The notes under the pieces are model-generated. The model was not told where the DNA came from. It ran no database searches and saw only the letters and a list, made by a program, of their open reading frames with translations. DNA of 64,000 bases. It comes from Medicago truncatula (lineage: Eukaryota > Streptophyta > Magnoliopsida > Fabales > Fabaceae). The position numbers were made by a program, and so were the translations under genes. Within the stretch, counting starts at the first letter, position 1. Each line of letters opens with the position of its first letter. Location of the stretch: the NCBI RefSeq assembly GCF_003473485.1, contig NC_053048.1, forward strand, positions 36,328,755 through 36,392,754, written 5' to 3'. Positions 1 to 12,208 of this stretch are shown in pieces.

Positions 1-3000
1 TGCAGGTTTGGTATCCATCTCCAGGTCCCAATTCTTTTAAGCAGGAGGATTTCTTGCAGGTATGGATATTTATTAGGATGTTGTAGGCTGCATTGAACAT
101 AACACGACTATTTTCTAGTTCATTGTTTTAAAATTTCTTTCCCTAACATTAAATTTTGTAATTCATTCCCTCGATACTTTTTGTTAATATGTTTATAGAA
201 TCACATGAAACTGTAGGTCCTTATACTGTTGATTGGCTTCATATTGCATCATCTTACTTTTATCTGCTAGGTATATAGAAATTGTTAAAAAAAAAAGGCT
301 ATTTGAAGCAACTTCAATAAATTTACTCATTCCTTTATCCAGGAATCGGTTAATTTACTGATTTGTCCTTAATTGATTTTTCAGTTGGATCCAGAACTAG
401 AGTTTGATCGTGAAGTATACCCTCTGGGACTTCTTCCGAATGCCGGTGTAGTTGTTGGTGTTTCCCAGAGAATGTCATTTCCATCAAGTGCAGAATTCCC
501 ATGTTTTGAGCCATCTCCTCAAGCACAAACTATACTGCACTGCCTACTGCGCCATCTTCTTCAGGTATTTATTACATTGAGTAAAATTGAAGTGGTTAGA
601 ATTGCTTGAACTCTTGATCCATATTTTATTTCTGAGGCATCGTTGATTTCTTTTTTTGCTTTTGCATTTATTGCTTAAAAAGGATATCTTGTCAGTGTGG
701 CATATTTTTCTCTATATGGTCCAATATATTTCTATGTGTCTATTTTTTTGTATTTTTTCAAATTTTGTTTTCCTAAACCCTTAGAAAGATAATCTTTGTG
801 ATTCTTATTATTTATGTGTCTGCCAGAGGGACAAAATTGAGGAAGCTTTAAGGCTGGCAGAACTATCAGCAGAAAAACCTCATTTTTCTCATTGTCTAGA
901 GTGGCTTCTTTTTACAGTATTTGAAGCAGATATATCCAGGTACTTAATTTGGAAACATTAATAGTTTCAGACTTTTGAGTTTAATATGTGAGTTTCAACC
1001 CATGCTTATATGCCACTACAGGCAACATTTCTGCCAAATATTATAAGGAGAATCTTTAGTTCTTACTGTATAATTTATCAAACTCTTGGCATATGATAAG
1101 TGTTGGTAGGCTGCTCTTAAAGATGGACAGTTATAAAATGAACTCGTCATCATGGGAAACCGGGTTCCCTCCTAACTTGATATGGCTTAAAATGGGGGCA
1201 TTTTGGGAAAATATTAGGAGAAATTCTTCTCCATAAAAACGTTTAGTTTAAGGGGCAGAGAGGCCTGCCTTAGGTGGTGACATAAAGCCAACTATTTGGA
1301 CAAAAGGGTCGTGAGTTTCAGCAAACAGTTTGAAGAATAAAGAGAAGACAAAGTAGTTGGTTTACACAGAATAGTTTATTGGTTTGTTAGAGGGGATTCG
1401 TCAAATAAATGAATAGGGAGAAGTAAGGAGTACGGGATTCTAAAACACGGTATTACTTTGATGCTAAGGCAATTTGGTAGTTGGCTATAGTTTCTTGTGA
1501 TTTTCCTTTGATTGAGCATGAGTGTAAAAATTTCTTGATACAAAACATAGCTGCCAATTGGTTTTTCTTTTGATTGGTTATTTTCATGCCAACTATTCCA
1601 GGCCAAATGTAAACAAGAACCAGGTTTCAGTTCTTAAATATGCAAAAACTCTTTTGGAGAAGACCTGTGATCTTATCCGAAATTTTCCAGAGTACCTAGA
1701 TGTTGTTGTCAGTGTTGCAAGAAAAACAGATGGTCGTCATTGGGCAGATTTGTTCTCTGCTGCTGGAAGATCAACAGAGTATGTCTTTCAAACATCTATG
1801 CTCTTCATTTTGATTTCATCGTTGATTAATATTGGGTATGTGCTAAAATCTTTCAAATTATGGAATCCCTTAGAAAAATCCTTGATGGACGAACTTGGTA
1901 ATACCATTTGGCATTGTGCTAGATGCCAATTTTGTATGGCTTGCAAGAATATCACAATAATGTTGCAACATTTCATTTATTAAATTTCTACCTTTGTTCA
2001 ACTAAATGCTTCATATTTTTTTCATGCTTCTGGATGTTAGGTAGCTTAAATAAACAAATCAAAATGAACGAGACATATTTTCTCGTGTGAAATTTAGCTT
2101 AAAGAAACAAAGAAAAGAATCATACAATGAATAAAAGTTTTACCTTTTATTTTGAACATGATTGCTATGCCGTTTTTCCCCTGCAAAGTCATCTGACTTT
2201 TGTTGCCTTTTTGGCTTGTTAACACTCGATACAAATTCCTTAAAAAAAAAAAATTGATACAAATTACATTTTTTTTTTCATTGCTGTATTTTAATGTGTG
2301 AATGATTCATTTTTGGCTTCTATATAGATTGTTTGAGGAATGTTTTCAACGTAGATGGTACCGCACTGCAGCTTGCTATATACTTGTAAGAGTCACCTGC
2401 CTTTCTCAATATATTTCTTTATCTGTAGAAAGTAGAAAGATTATCATTCTGAATGCCAAATAGTGGGTAGAATCTAAATATAGATATACTCACATGATCA
2501 ATTTCATTTCATCTCCAATGTAACAGGTAATTGCCAAACTTGAGGGTCCTGCTGTGAGCCAGTACTGTGCTTTACGGTTATTACAGGTTTGGGCTTCGCT
2601 GCTTTAATCATTTTATTTAATTTTATTTCCTTATTTTAAGCTCAAGTCACATCAATGATGTGAATTATCGAACTTATGCAGGCAACACTCGTTGATTCAT
2701 TATACGAGCTTGCTGGGGAGCTGGTAATTTCTTGAAACGCTATCAGATTATTCACTTTAGCTGGTCAAGTAATAATATATCATACAAGAGATTATGACCT
2801 CTTGCATAAATATTTTGTTTTGGGTCCTCAGGTGAGGTTCTTACTAAGATCTGGTAGGGAGTATGACCAAGCATCATCAGCCGATTCAGATAAACTGTCT
2901 CCTCGATTTTTAGGCTATTTTCTTTTTCGTTCTGCTGAGCGAAAGCAAGCATTGGATAAAAGGTTCATGTACAATTTAGTGAATTTTTTTTCTCTTTTCC

Positions 3001-4858
3001 TAGCATCAAAGTTACCAAATCATACTAACAAATATTTTTCTTTGGAGCAGCACCTCATTCAAGGAACAAAGTGCTCATGTCACCTCAGTTAAGAATATTT
3101 TAGAAAACCATGCTAGTTACTTGATGGCTGGGAAAGAGCTCTCCAAGCTTGTTGCATTTGTAAAAGGCACTCAGTTTGATTTAGTGGTAAGAAGATCTTG
3201 CTGATTGACTTGTTCTAATCCCCTTAAAATAATTTTCCTTCATTTTGAAGTTTGTAAATCGTTCAATGATAACCAATCACAGGAATACCTACAACGTGAA
3301 AGGTATGGAAGTGCTCGGCTGGAGAATTTTGCTTCCGGGCTCGAACTAATAAGCCAAAAGGTTTGAGATTTTAACATTTTGAAATCAAAACTTATTTTCT
3401 GATTGTTCCTGTTCCCTGTGCTTCATTTCATTGGTCTTAAATTTCATCGGCCCAATAATATATTGCTTTCCCTGTACTTCCTTAGTATTTTATTTACTGA
3501 AGTCTTAATTCTTTGCTCTGTGGTGATACTAAGCTACTTATAAAAGTATAACCTAATAAATGCGATCAGACTTATGCTCTAAGTGCTCTCATGTGATATA
3601 GGAGGATACTTTATCCTCCTGATATTCCCTTTTTTGAAAACATTGTAAGAAAAAAAATCTCATCAAAATCGAAATATACTACAATTCTACAAATTATCTT
3701 CAGGATCTTAGATGCAAGAACACTGATCATTTACTGCTGTAGCCTATCTTAAATACTGCAATGATGCACTCTTTGCTCATCTGGCAGAAGCTTGTGTAGA
3801 TTTATCATAAATTTTTTCCTTAGACCTATTTCTTCGCTCTGTTAATGAATACTGTTGTGTGTTATCAGCTTCAAATGGAAACATTACAGAGCCGATTGGA
3901 TGCGGACTTTCTCCTGGCTCATATGTGCTCTGTCAAATTTAAGGAATGGATAGTTGTCCTGGCTACTCTCTTGAGACGTTCCGAGGTATGTTTAGGTTCA
4001 TTGTGTACTAGACATTGACACCGAGATATGAAATTATGGTGACAGGATAGTATAGTATCAACAGTAGTGTTAAGATTTTAGAAAAAAGATGGAAAGGAGA
4101 GAATGAGATTACGGAAACTTCTTAATTAAAATAAATTTATGGTTGACTCACAAAAAAAGTCTTTATAATCTATAAACTTATGTGTATCAAGAAGTTAAAA
4201 AAGAGTTTATTAAAAGATTGAGATACAAAAGCTAATTTAATTTATACAAGAAGCTATTGTTTAAAAAATTCATAGTTACTGCAAGATTGTTTTAGTATTT
4301 TATTTTTCGGAAGTGTTTGTTGAGAAGTTAATCACAACGGACTTTTAGATTTTTCAGCGAATAGGTTGTGCTTACTGTTTAGACTTTGTTGCTGGAAATA
4401 TGTCGCAATATCCCTAATAACTTTTTTCTCTCCTTCTCCTTCTCCTTTTGAAGAGATGACTAAACGCGTCAAAGGGATATACTTTTACATATATTCATCA
4501 CTTATGGGTCTTTTGCTATTTTGTGAAAGGGTTCACTTTGATGATTAGCGTATTCTTTTGTTGATCTTCTACAGGTCCTTTTTGACTTATTCCGCCATGA
4601 TTTTCGGTTATGGAAAGCCTACAGCAGCACCCTGCAGGTATAACTATCTTAGTTTTTATGATGTATATGATAGTAACTATCTTAGTTTTTATGATGTATA
4701 TGATAGTAACTGCAGAATGTATACTTAATGAACAAAATTGTGCTTCCTGCTGGTTTTTCTGTGCACTACAGTCACACCCAGCATTCATTGAATATCAAGA
4801 TTTATTGGAAGACCTGGAAGATAAACTTTCATCTGTTGCAAATGAGGAAGAAAAATGA
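1..4858 (+). CDS. RIC1: RIC1-like protein, 3' part (Rab GEF complex subunit)
   Basis: Thirteen exons read on one frame: 1-59 (continues from outside the window), 385-564, 827-939, 1602-1778, 2328-2395, 2527-2586, 2682-2723, 2832-2962, 3051-3186, 3283-3360, 3869-3985, 4575-4637, 4772-4858. All junctions are GT-AG and the joined frame stays open to the TGA at 4856. Recognisable blocks include FPCFEPSPQAQTILHCLLRH, EKPHFSHCLEWLLFTVFEAD, RRWYRTAACYILVIAKLEG and FKEWIVVLATLLRRSE, which match my memory of the C-terminal RIC1 domain of plant RIC1-like proteins. In yeast and animals RIC1 with RGP1 activates Rab6/Ypt6 at the Golgi; a similar role here is inferred. The N-terminal WD-repeat half is upstream of the window. 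In plants the symbol RIC1 is also used for a CRIB-motif ROP effector, which is unrelated. Confidence 0.9.
4641..4706 (+). repeat. Perfect 2 x 33 bp tandem duplication in the last RIC1 intron
   Basis: Two identical 33-bp units (4641-4673 and 4674-4706) start three bases after the donor of the last intron. The second unit is preceded by TAG, so its start reads GTAACT, a second plausible splice donor. No mismatch between the copies suggests a recent duplication. Confidence 0.9.
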
Positions 4859-5896
4859 AAGCAATCATAGATTTCACATCTGTACTGTGGTCCTCATCGG
4901 TTTCCTGCTAAAGTAGTTTGCTTGGGAGGCTTCTAACCTCGGCCGACATCATAGTTCGATGAATCATACCACACTGAAAGGACTATGCATCCTTTCCCTT
5001 GGATTTGATCTTGCGGGGACCAGAAAATAATGTTGATGTGCTGGTTAAATTAAGATGATATTTGCATCACCATTTTTGTGGTTTTCTATTCCATTGAATT
5101 CGCACCGGAATAGTACTTGTAGATAGAGGTTAGAAATATCTGTAGGAAGGCTTGTTCATGTATGAGGATTTCACTATTCTTTTTACTTTTAAATTATCCA
5201 CACTTTGTAACATGCAATTTTTGTACAAGCATGAACATATCCATCTGTATATATATTGGTTATATGCTCTTGATCAGTTCAACATTATTTAAGAGTGGAT
5301 TTTAATTATGCACTTGATTTTTTCTCCCTTGAGAATGCCAAAGATTTTTCCATGTTTCATGTCTACCATTTTTTTACGAGTTTAGACATTGTACTTTCCA
5401 ACATACACAGTCTATCTTATTGAGATGAGATTTATGTGGATTTCACCAAATCATGAGACCCTATTCCCTATTTATAGGACTAACTTTCAAAGTGATGAAA
5501 TCGATATGAATCCCGTTCAATAGGATTTCACACAATCACGAGACCGTATATTCCCTATTTATAGTATATAAAATAGTATTATTTGATATCGATAAAAGAA
5601 AGGGATGAATCCGCATTGTTTATCGAATTTGTACACTTTTACTAAGTAATAACTTCATGTATAATGTAAATAATTGTCACATTGGGATGTTGAGTGATGT
5701 GATATTTTTTTTGGGGGGTTTTAATGTGATATTATCTATACATGCATTTTAAATTTCAAGGCAACTTGAAAATGTTTTTTTTTTTATCCAATAGTGAAAA
5801 CTAATTTGCGCATGATGCAATATTTGTCTCGCTTATACGCTGTATAATTGATCTAAATATACTACTTGTGTCAAACAAAAAAGTGTAAACATAGTG
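4859..5896. other. RIC1 3' UTR and intergenic spacer with an imperfect direct repeat
   Basis: AT-rich, no coding sequence seen. About 4859-5300 is the likely 3' UTR. Two imperfect direct copies of a ~43 bp segment containing TTCCCTATTTATAG lie at 5438-5480 and 5523-5568. Nothing else is recognised before the TNL upstream region. Confidence 0.6.
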
Positions 5897-6146
5897 CTAA
5901 GTCAGCAAACTAGCTTCCACTCTCCTTCTCTGGTAGGCCATACTTGTAAAGTGGTCTTTGTTTATCTTATTCTATGTTAAATATACTTCATCTTTCTCCT
6001 CACTCCTTTCTTTCTCACTAGAATCTACCATTCGACCTTCCACTTAATTTCTTTTCCAACAAAGCCAACATTTTCTTTAAAAGCTTGTATTCACTGCCAA
6101 TAAACTTGTATAACACACAGCTTTTGCTACAAGACATAGAATAACT
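5897..6146 (+). promoter_or_regulatory. TNL upstream region, homologous to the CNL upstream region
   Basis: This stretch ends 42 bp before the TNL start codon. It aligns almost end to end with the reverse complement of 38975-39229, upstream of the CNL gene. Shared words include TGGTAGGCCATA, GTAAAGTGGTCTTTGTT, TGTTAAATATACTT, CATCTTTCTCCTCAC, CCAACAAAGCCAACATTTT, AAAGCTTGTATTCACT and GCTACAAGACATAGAATAAC, with only small gaps. By eye most positions agree; no percentage was computed. The position suggests core promoter and 5' UTR. The pyrimidine-rich middle could be leader sequence. Confidence 0.75.
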
Positions 6147-6188
6147 CAGCACAATACGAGCTACAAAGTTGTAGCAATTGTTGAACAA

Positions 6189-9100
6189 ATGGAAGCCTCT
6201 TCTTCTTCTTCTTGCAGATCAAGTTCAACCACAAGTTTATGCACCTACCATGTCTTTTTGAGTTTTCGAGGAGAAGATACACGCAAAGGATTCACCGATC
6301 ATTTATGTGCTGCCCTTGAAAGAAAAGGGATCACAACTTTTAAAGATGACAAAGACCTTGAGAGAGGGCAAGTCATTTCAGAAAAGCTAATCAATGCAAT
6401 AAAAGATTCTATGTTTGCCATCACTATTCTCTCACCAGACTATGCTTCTTCCACTTGGTGTTTGGATGAGCTTCAAATGATCATGGAGTGCAGCAGCAAA
6501 AACAACCTGCATGTTTTGCCAGTCTTCTATGGTGTGGATCCATCTGATGTAAGGCATCAAAGAGGATGCTTTGAGGAAGCTTTCAGAAAACATCAAGAGA
6601 AATTCGGTCAACACAGTGACAGGGTTGATAGATGGAGAGATGCTTTCACACAAGTTGCCAGTTACTCTGGATGGGACTCCAAGGGCCAGTAAGTTAGCTA
6701 CCTCTTCAATAGATATATTTGTATGAGTTTAACTGTGTTAAAAATTCAAAATCAGACTCATGTGCTTGAGTTTACCTTGTAATTATCTGAAGGGGTATGT
6801 TAAACATACAAAATCATTTCCATAATTTCATTTTATTTGCTTATGATTTGGTTGTTTGTTGGCCTCTTCTTTCCTTCTGTCTCAACAGGCATGAGGCGTC
6901 ACTAGTCGAAAACATTGCTCAACACATACATAGAAAGTTGGTTCCTAAATTGCCATCTTGTACAGAGAACCTTGTTGGGATTGTTTCAAAGGTGGAGGAA
7001 GTAAACAAGTTCTTAGGTATGGGGTTGAATGACGTTCGCTTTATAGGCATATGGGGTATGGGTGGCATAGGCAAGTCAACTATTGCTAGAGCGGTCTATG
7101 AAACAATCCGATGTGAATTTGAACTTACTTGCTTTCTAGAAAATGTTAGAGAGATATCTGAGACAAATGGTTTAGTTCACTTACAAAGACAACTTCTTTC
7201 TCATCTGAGTATAAGTAGGAATGATTTTCATGATTTGTATGATGGGAAAAAAACAATACAAAACTCTTTATGCAGAAAAAAGGTTCTACTTGTTCTTGAT
7301 GATGTGAATGAACTAAACCAGTTGGAGAATTTGGTTGGGAAACAAGATTGGTTTGGTCCGGGAAGTAGAGTAATAATCACAACAAGAGACAAGCACTTGC
7401 TAATGACACATGGAGTACATAAAACCTATAAAACTGGAATGTTATGCAAACATGATGCCCTTGTTCTCTTTTGTTTGAAAGCCTTTAAAGGAGATAAACC
7501 ACAAGAAGGGTATTTGGACTTATCCAAAGAAGTGGTGGACTATTGTGGTGGTCTTCCATTGGCACTTGAGGTGTTAGGTTCCTATCTGTATGGAAGAAAT
7601 ATTGATGTTTGGCATAGTGCTGTTAAAAAATTAAGAAGTTTTCCCCACCCTAGAGTCCAAGATAACCTGAAAATAAGTTATGATAGTTTAGATACCATGG
7701 AGAAGGATATTTTTCTAGATATTGCTTGTTTCTTTAAGGGAATGAAGGGAGATAAAGTTATAGATATATTAGAAAGTTGTGGCTATTTCCCTCAAATTGG
7801 AATTCAAATTTTGATTGAAAGATCATTGATAACTCTAGATTCTGTGAATAATAAATTGGGAATGCATGATTTGCTTCAAGAAATGGGCAGGGATATTGTA
7901 TTTCAGGAATCTCCAAATGATCCTTGTAGACGTAGCAGGTTGTGGTCTCAAGAGGACATTGATCGCGTCTTGACAAAAAACAAGGTACTAGTAGGAGCTA
8001 ATATTTCTGCAACTGTCGGATAATTGGTTTTATATGAAATAACTAGCAAGTATAGATTAACTGATATGCACTGTTAGTGTAAATATCTCTTACAATGTCA
8101 ATTAATAACAAATAATTTGATGAGATTTTAAGGTAGTTAGGACAAAAGTAATCGTTTATAATCATCATTGATTACCATTTTGTTTGCTTAAGTTTGTGTT
8201 TTCCTTGATTCTATAAGATCATGTATTTGTTATTATGGTTTTGTAGGGAACTGAAGCAATTAACAGTATTGATATGAAATTACTTCAACCATATGAAGCA
8301 CATTGGAACACTGAAGCATTCTCAAAGACAAGTCAGCTAAAATTTCTCAGTTTATGTGAGATGCAACTTCCTCTTGGCCTCAGTTGCCTTCCTAGTTCAT
8401 TAAAAGTTCTTCACTGGAGAGGGTGTCCTTTAAAAACTCTCCCTATAACAACTCAACTTGATGAACTTGTTGACATTACATTATCTCATAGCAAAATTGA
8501 ACAACTCTGGCAAGGAGTAAAGGTAATAGACTCTTTGACCAAGAACTCTATTAAAGCTTACCATTATGACATTTGATGCTGATAACTTGTTCACATTTTT
8601 ACAACTTTGAGCAGTTTATGGAAAAGATGAAGTACTTGAATTTGGCTTTTTCCAAGAACCTAAAGAGATTGCCTGATTTTTCTGGTGTTCCAAATCTTGA
8701 AAAATTGATTCTTGAAGGCTGTGAAGGCCTAATTGAGGTTCATCCATCCCTTGCACACCACAAGAAAGTTGTTCTGGTGAATTTGAAAGACTGCAAAAGT
8801 CTTAAATCTCTTTCAGGGAAGTTGGAGATGAGTTCCCTGAAGAAGTTAATTCTTTCAGGCAGCAGTAAATTTAAATTCCTTCCAGAGTTTGGGGAAAAAA
8901 TGGAAAATTTATCAATGCTTGCTTTAGAAGGAACAGATATAAGAAAACTGCCCTTATCACTTGGAAGACTAGTCGGACTTACTAATTTGAACTTAAAGGA
9001 CTGCAAAAGCCTGGTTTGTCTTCCAGATACCATTCATGGATTGAATTCCCTCATAACTCTGGACATTTCAGGATGCTCAAAACTTTGTAGACTGCCAGAT

Positions 9101-10772
9101 GGTTTAAAGGAAATCAAGTGTTTGGAGGAACTCCATGCCAATGATACTGCTATTGATGAACTACCTTCCTCCATTTTTTATCTAGATAGTCTTAAAGTTT
9201 TATCATTTGCTGGTTGCCAAGGGCCATCGACAACGTCAATGAACTGGTTTCTTCCCTTCAATTTGATGTTTGGGAGTCAACCAGCTTCCAATGGATTCAG
9301 ATTACCAAGTTCTGTCATGGGATTACCTTCTTTGGAATATTTAAACCTAAGTTATTGTAATCTTTCTGAAGAATCATTCCCGAATTATTTTCACCACCTA
9401 TCATCTTTGAAGTCTTTGGATCTGACTGGTAACAATTTTGTTATCATACCAAGTAGCATTTCTAAACTTTCAAGGCTTAGATTTCTTTGTCTAAATTGGT
9501 GCCAAAAGCTTCAATTGTTGCCAGAGCTTCCATTAACCATGACACAGTTGAATGCAAGCAATTGTGATTCACTGGACACTATGAAATTTAATCCAGCAAA
9601 GCTATGCAGTCTCTTTGCATCACCTAGAAAACTGTCCTACGTTCAAGAACTTTACAAGAGATTTGAGGTATGTATCTCCTCATTATCTGTAACTGTGTAA
9701 AAATTCTTGAAGTACTTTGATGGTGATACATTAAGCCATTCAATGCATAATAAATAGGACACAAATAGAATATGATATCTAAGATTAAGGGCCTATTCCG
9801 ATTGACTTATTCGTGCTTCTTTACCGGCATAAGCAGTTGTGAGACTGTTTCGGAGAACTTATGGAATTATTTGTGCTTCTCTACCGACATAACACTTGTG
9901 AGACTGTTTCGGAGAACTTATGGAAACAGCTTATGACATGTCCATAACCTCTCCATGATAGCATATGAAAACAACTTTTAAGTTGTATGAAAAGTTCTTG
10001 ACTTTATTTCATCTTTTGTCATAAAAATAGCTTATACATAAGCATTTATATGATAAACGCTTAATTAAACTGTTTAGTCAAACAAGGCTTAACTTTGTAA
10101 TAATAATGTGTATTATGCATTACTCTCATAGTATATAAGCATTTCGTGTGTTAGTTTACTTGAGGATGGCTATGACATAATCTCTCATAGTTGTATGAAA
10201 AGTTTCACAATTATGTGTAGCACAATGATACAAATAGAATATGAGCTGTAAGATTAACTTTGTAGTAAAAGTTTCACAATTATGTGTTGCAGGATCGTTG
10301 TCTCCCCACAACAAGATTTGACATGCTTATCCCAGGGGATGAAATTCCATCTTGGTTTGTTCCTCAAAGATCCGTTTCCTGGGCAAAAGTACATATCCCT
10401 AATAATTTCCCTCAAGATGAATGGGTAGGATTTGCATTGTGTTTCCTATTAGTGAGTTATGCTGACCCACCTGAATTGTGTAAGCATGAGATTGATTGTT
10501 ATTTGTTTGCATCTAATGGTAAGAAGTTAATCACCACCAGGAGTTTACCTCCTATGGACCCATGTTATCCTCATCTTTATATTCTCTACATGTCCATCGA
10601 TGAATTTCGCGATGAAATTCTCAAAGATGATTACTGGAGTGAGAGTGGCATTGAATTTGTATTGAAATGTTACTGCTGTCAATCATTGCAAGTAGTGAGT
10701 TGTGGTTCCCGTTTGGTTTGTAAGCAAGATGTTGAAGATTGGAGCAAAATGAGTCATTTCAACGAGAGTTGA
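6189..10772 (+). CDS. TIR-NBS-LRR (TNL) disease-resistance protein with C-JID domain
   Basis: Five exons with GT-AG junctions: 6189-6688, 6889-7984, 8247-8522, 8615-9667, 10293-10772, giving about 1134 residues with no break. TIR domain at residues 19-160 (HVFLSFRGEDTRKGF); the STWCLDEL motif keeps the glutamate (E94) that is catalytic in plant TIR NADases. NB-ARC: P-loop GMGGIGKST (223-231), kinase-2 LLVLDDV (~300-306), RNBS-B VIITTRD, FLDIACFF (TIR-type RNBS-D), GLPLAL (388-393) and an intact MHD (492-494). LRRs run from about 533 to the end of exon 4. The last exon (LIPGDEIPSWFVPQ) is a C-JID post-LRR domain, which binds effectors in characterised TNLs. Family knowledge predicts effector recognition, oligomerisation and NADase signalling through EDS1. 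The exon layout is the usual TNL one, and all motifs look functional. A decayed relative lies inverted at 30100-32510. The specificity is unknown. Confidence 0.92.
9789..10089. mobile_element. Tourist-like (PIF/Harbinger) MITE in TNL intron 4
   Basis: A 301-bp insertion starting GGGCCTATTCCGATTGAC, with a degenerate inverted match at its right end, flanked by TAA at 9786-9788 and 10090-10092. The paralogous intron in the TNL pseudogene reads straight through as AAGATTAACTTTGTAAT (minus strand, near 30865), which is the empty site. Inside are two ~57 bp near-identical tandem copies (about 9808-9924) containing GAGACTGTTTCGGAGAACTT. Confidence 0.7.
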
Positions 10773-12208
10773 AGATATTTGCAGATCATATAGTTGGTAC
10801 TTGTCAATAACATCATTCCTTGAGATGCAAGTAACATGATATTACAAATTGGACCATCAAGATGCTGCACATGCATCTTGAAACAGTATCAGATGCAGAA
10901 GAAATCTTAAATATTAGAAAGTTTGAAACCTGTTTTAGTGGTCTTTGTTTAAAGAAGATGGTAAAGAGTCCAAGATAATCAGCAACTTGATGTGGTTTAA
11001 ATTTGAACTTGATTTATATGATAACGATTAATTAGTTCTGACTGACTCATGTAATATTTCATCTATATTTAGGTAAAATTGAAACGAACACTTTATTTTT
11101 CCTGTCTTTGATGTCGTCAATGGCATATCTTATAGTCTAAATTCTATACACCATTTTCTTTTGACTATTGTCTGGAATATTTTATTATTTGATTATATTC
11201 CAATGTACTTATGGAGACAAATATCTTTATAATAATTATCCTCTAAAAAAAAATCTTTATAATAATTATATTTCAAATTGAATAATAATTAATTAAATAA
11301 TATTTGATTAATTGATATTGGCTTAATACGAGTGAAAATCAGCACGGCTCATTAAAAGAATAATAGGAAACCCTAATTGACCACAGTATAAAAGAAAGAC
11401 TATGGTCTTCAATATATCAGATTGACAATTTTTTTTTTTAAGGAATACCAGACTGACAATATTATTGCCTCTTTCCTTCAAAAAAAATAAAATTATGGCA
11501 ACTTCTCCCTCTTCTCATCTGAAGAGTGCAATTGCAATACGAGTTTAGGTTGAAGAAGAACCATAAGAGCAGCTGCTAACTGTTTTAGATCGTTGCTTGT
11601 AGGGAGGCTACCATCAAAGGTTATTCCTAATACCTAATTCCTAGTATAGTTTATATGCATGCTCATCTGTTTATTCTGCTCTAAACTATAATTATGATTT
11701 TAATCTGTATAGAGCATGTCATTGATGAATTATGAAATTAATTCCAACAGTACTAGCTCTCATGAATGCATCAACTAGTGATTATGACCTAGTTTTTTGT
11801 TTTGTTTAGGCAAATAGTATTAGTTATCAAGTAAACTAGTGCTTATTTTAATTTGTAGCATCTGAATTTTGGACGTCATGGTTAAAATTGCTGTCACGTC
11901 TGTCAAGTCATCGATTGAGCTGTTCATTAGGACCTAAATATTGTTGAATAACCTACATTAGTATTGAAAAATTGTCTGAATTTAAATAATTTTATATATA
12001 CATTTAAAACACATTAATTTGTGACTTCCAATTTCTAAACAGATATACTAAATGTGACTTCCAACTACCGAGGAAGAATAAAAATTCATAGTTTCTGATA
12101 GGCAAATATAAATTCATTTTATGGAATATTAAGCAATGCTTTATCTCTTTCTCTTCCAAATTCTGAATTCAGATCCTCTCTGGAACAGTTTTCTTCACTT
12201 GAAACAGA
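10773..12208. other. Spacer between TNL and first Hsp70 gene
   Basis: No coding sequence is recognised. TNL 3' UTR sequence extends to about 10940, because the inverted pseudogene copy stays alignable that far. A TATA-like TATAAAAG sits at 11387-11394, far upstream of the Hsp70 ATG; it could serve a leader with a 5' UTR intron, but this is unproven. The last ~230 bp (from about 11980) align with the upstream of the second Hsp70 gene (from about 16200), so the duplication includes the proximal promoter. No clear heat-shock element was found by eye. Confidence 0.55.

Noticed and set aside
12180-12208. Heat-shock element before Hsp70 A
   Set aside because: GAAC...TTTTCTTC...TTGAAAC has GAA/TTC-like pieces but the wrong spacing, and it lies in the leader.
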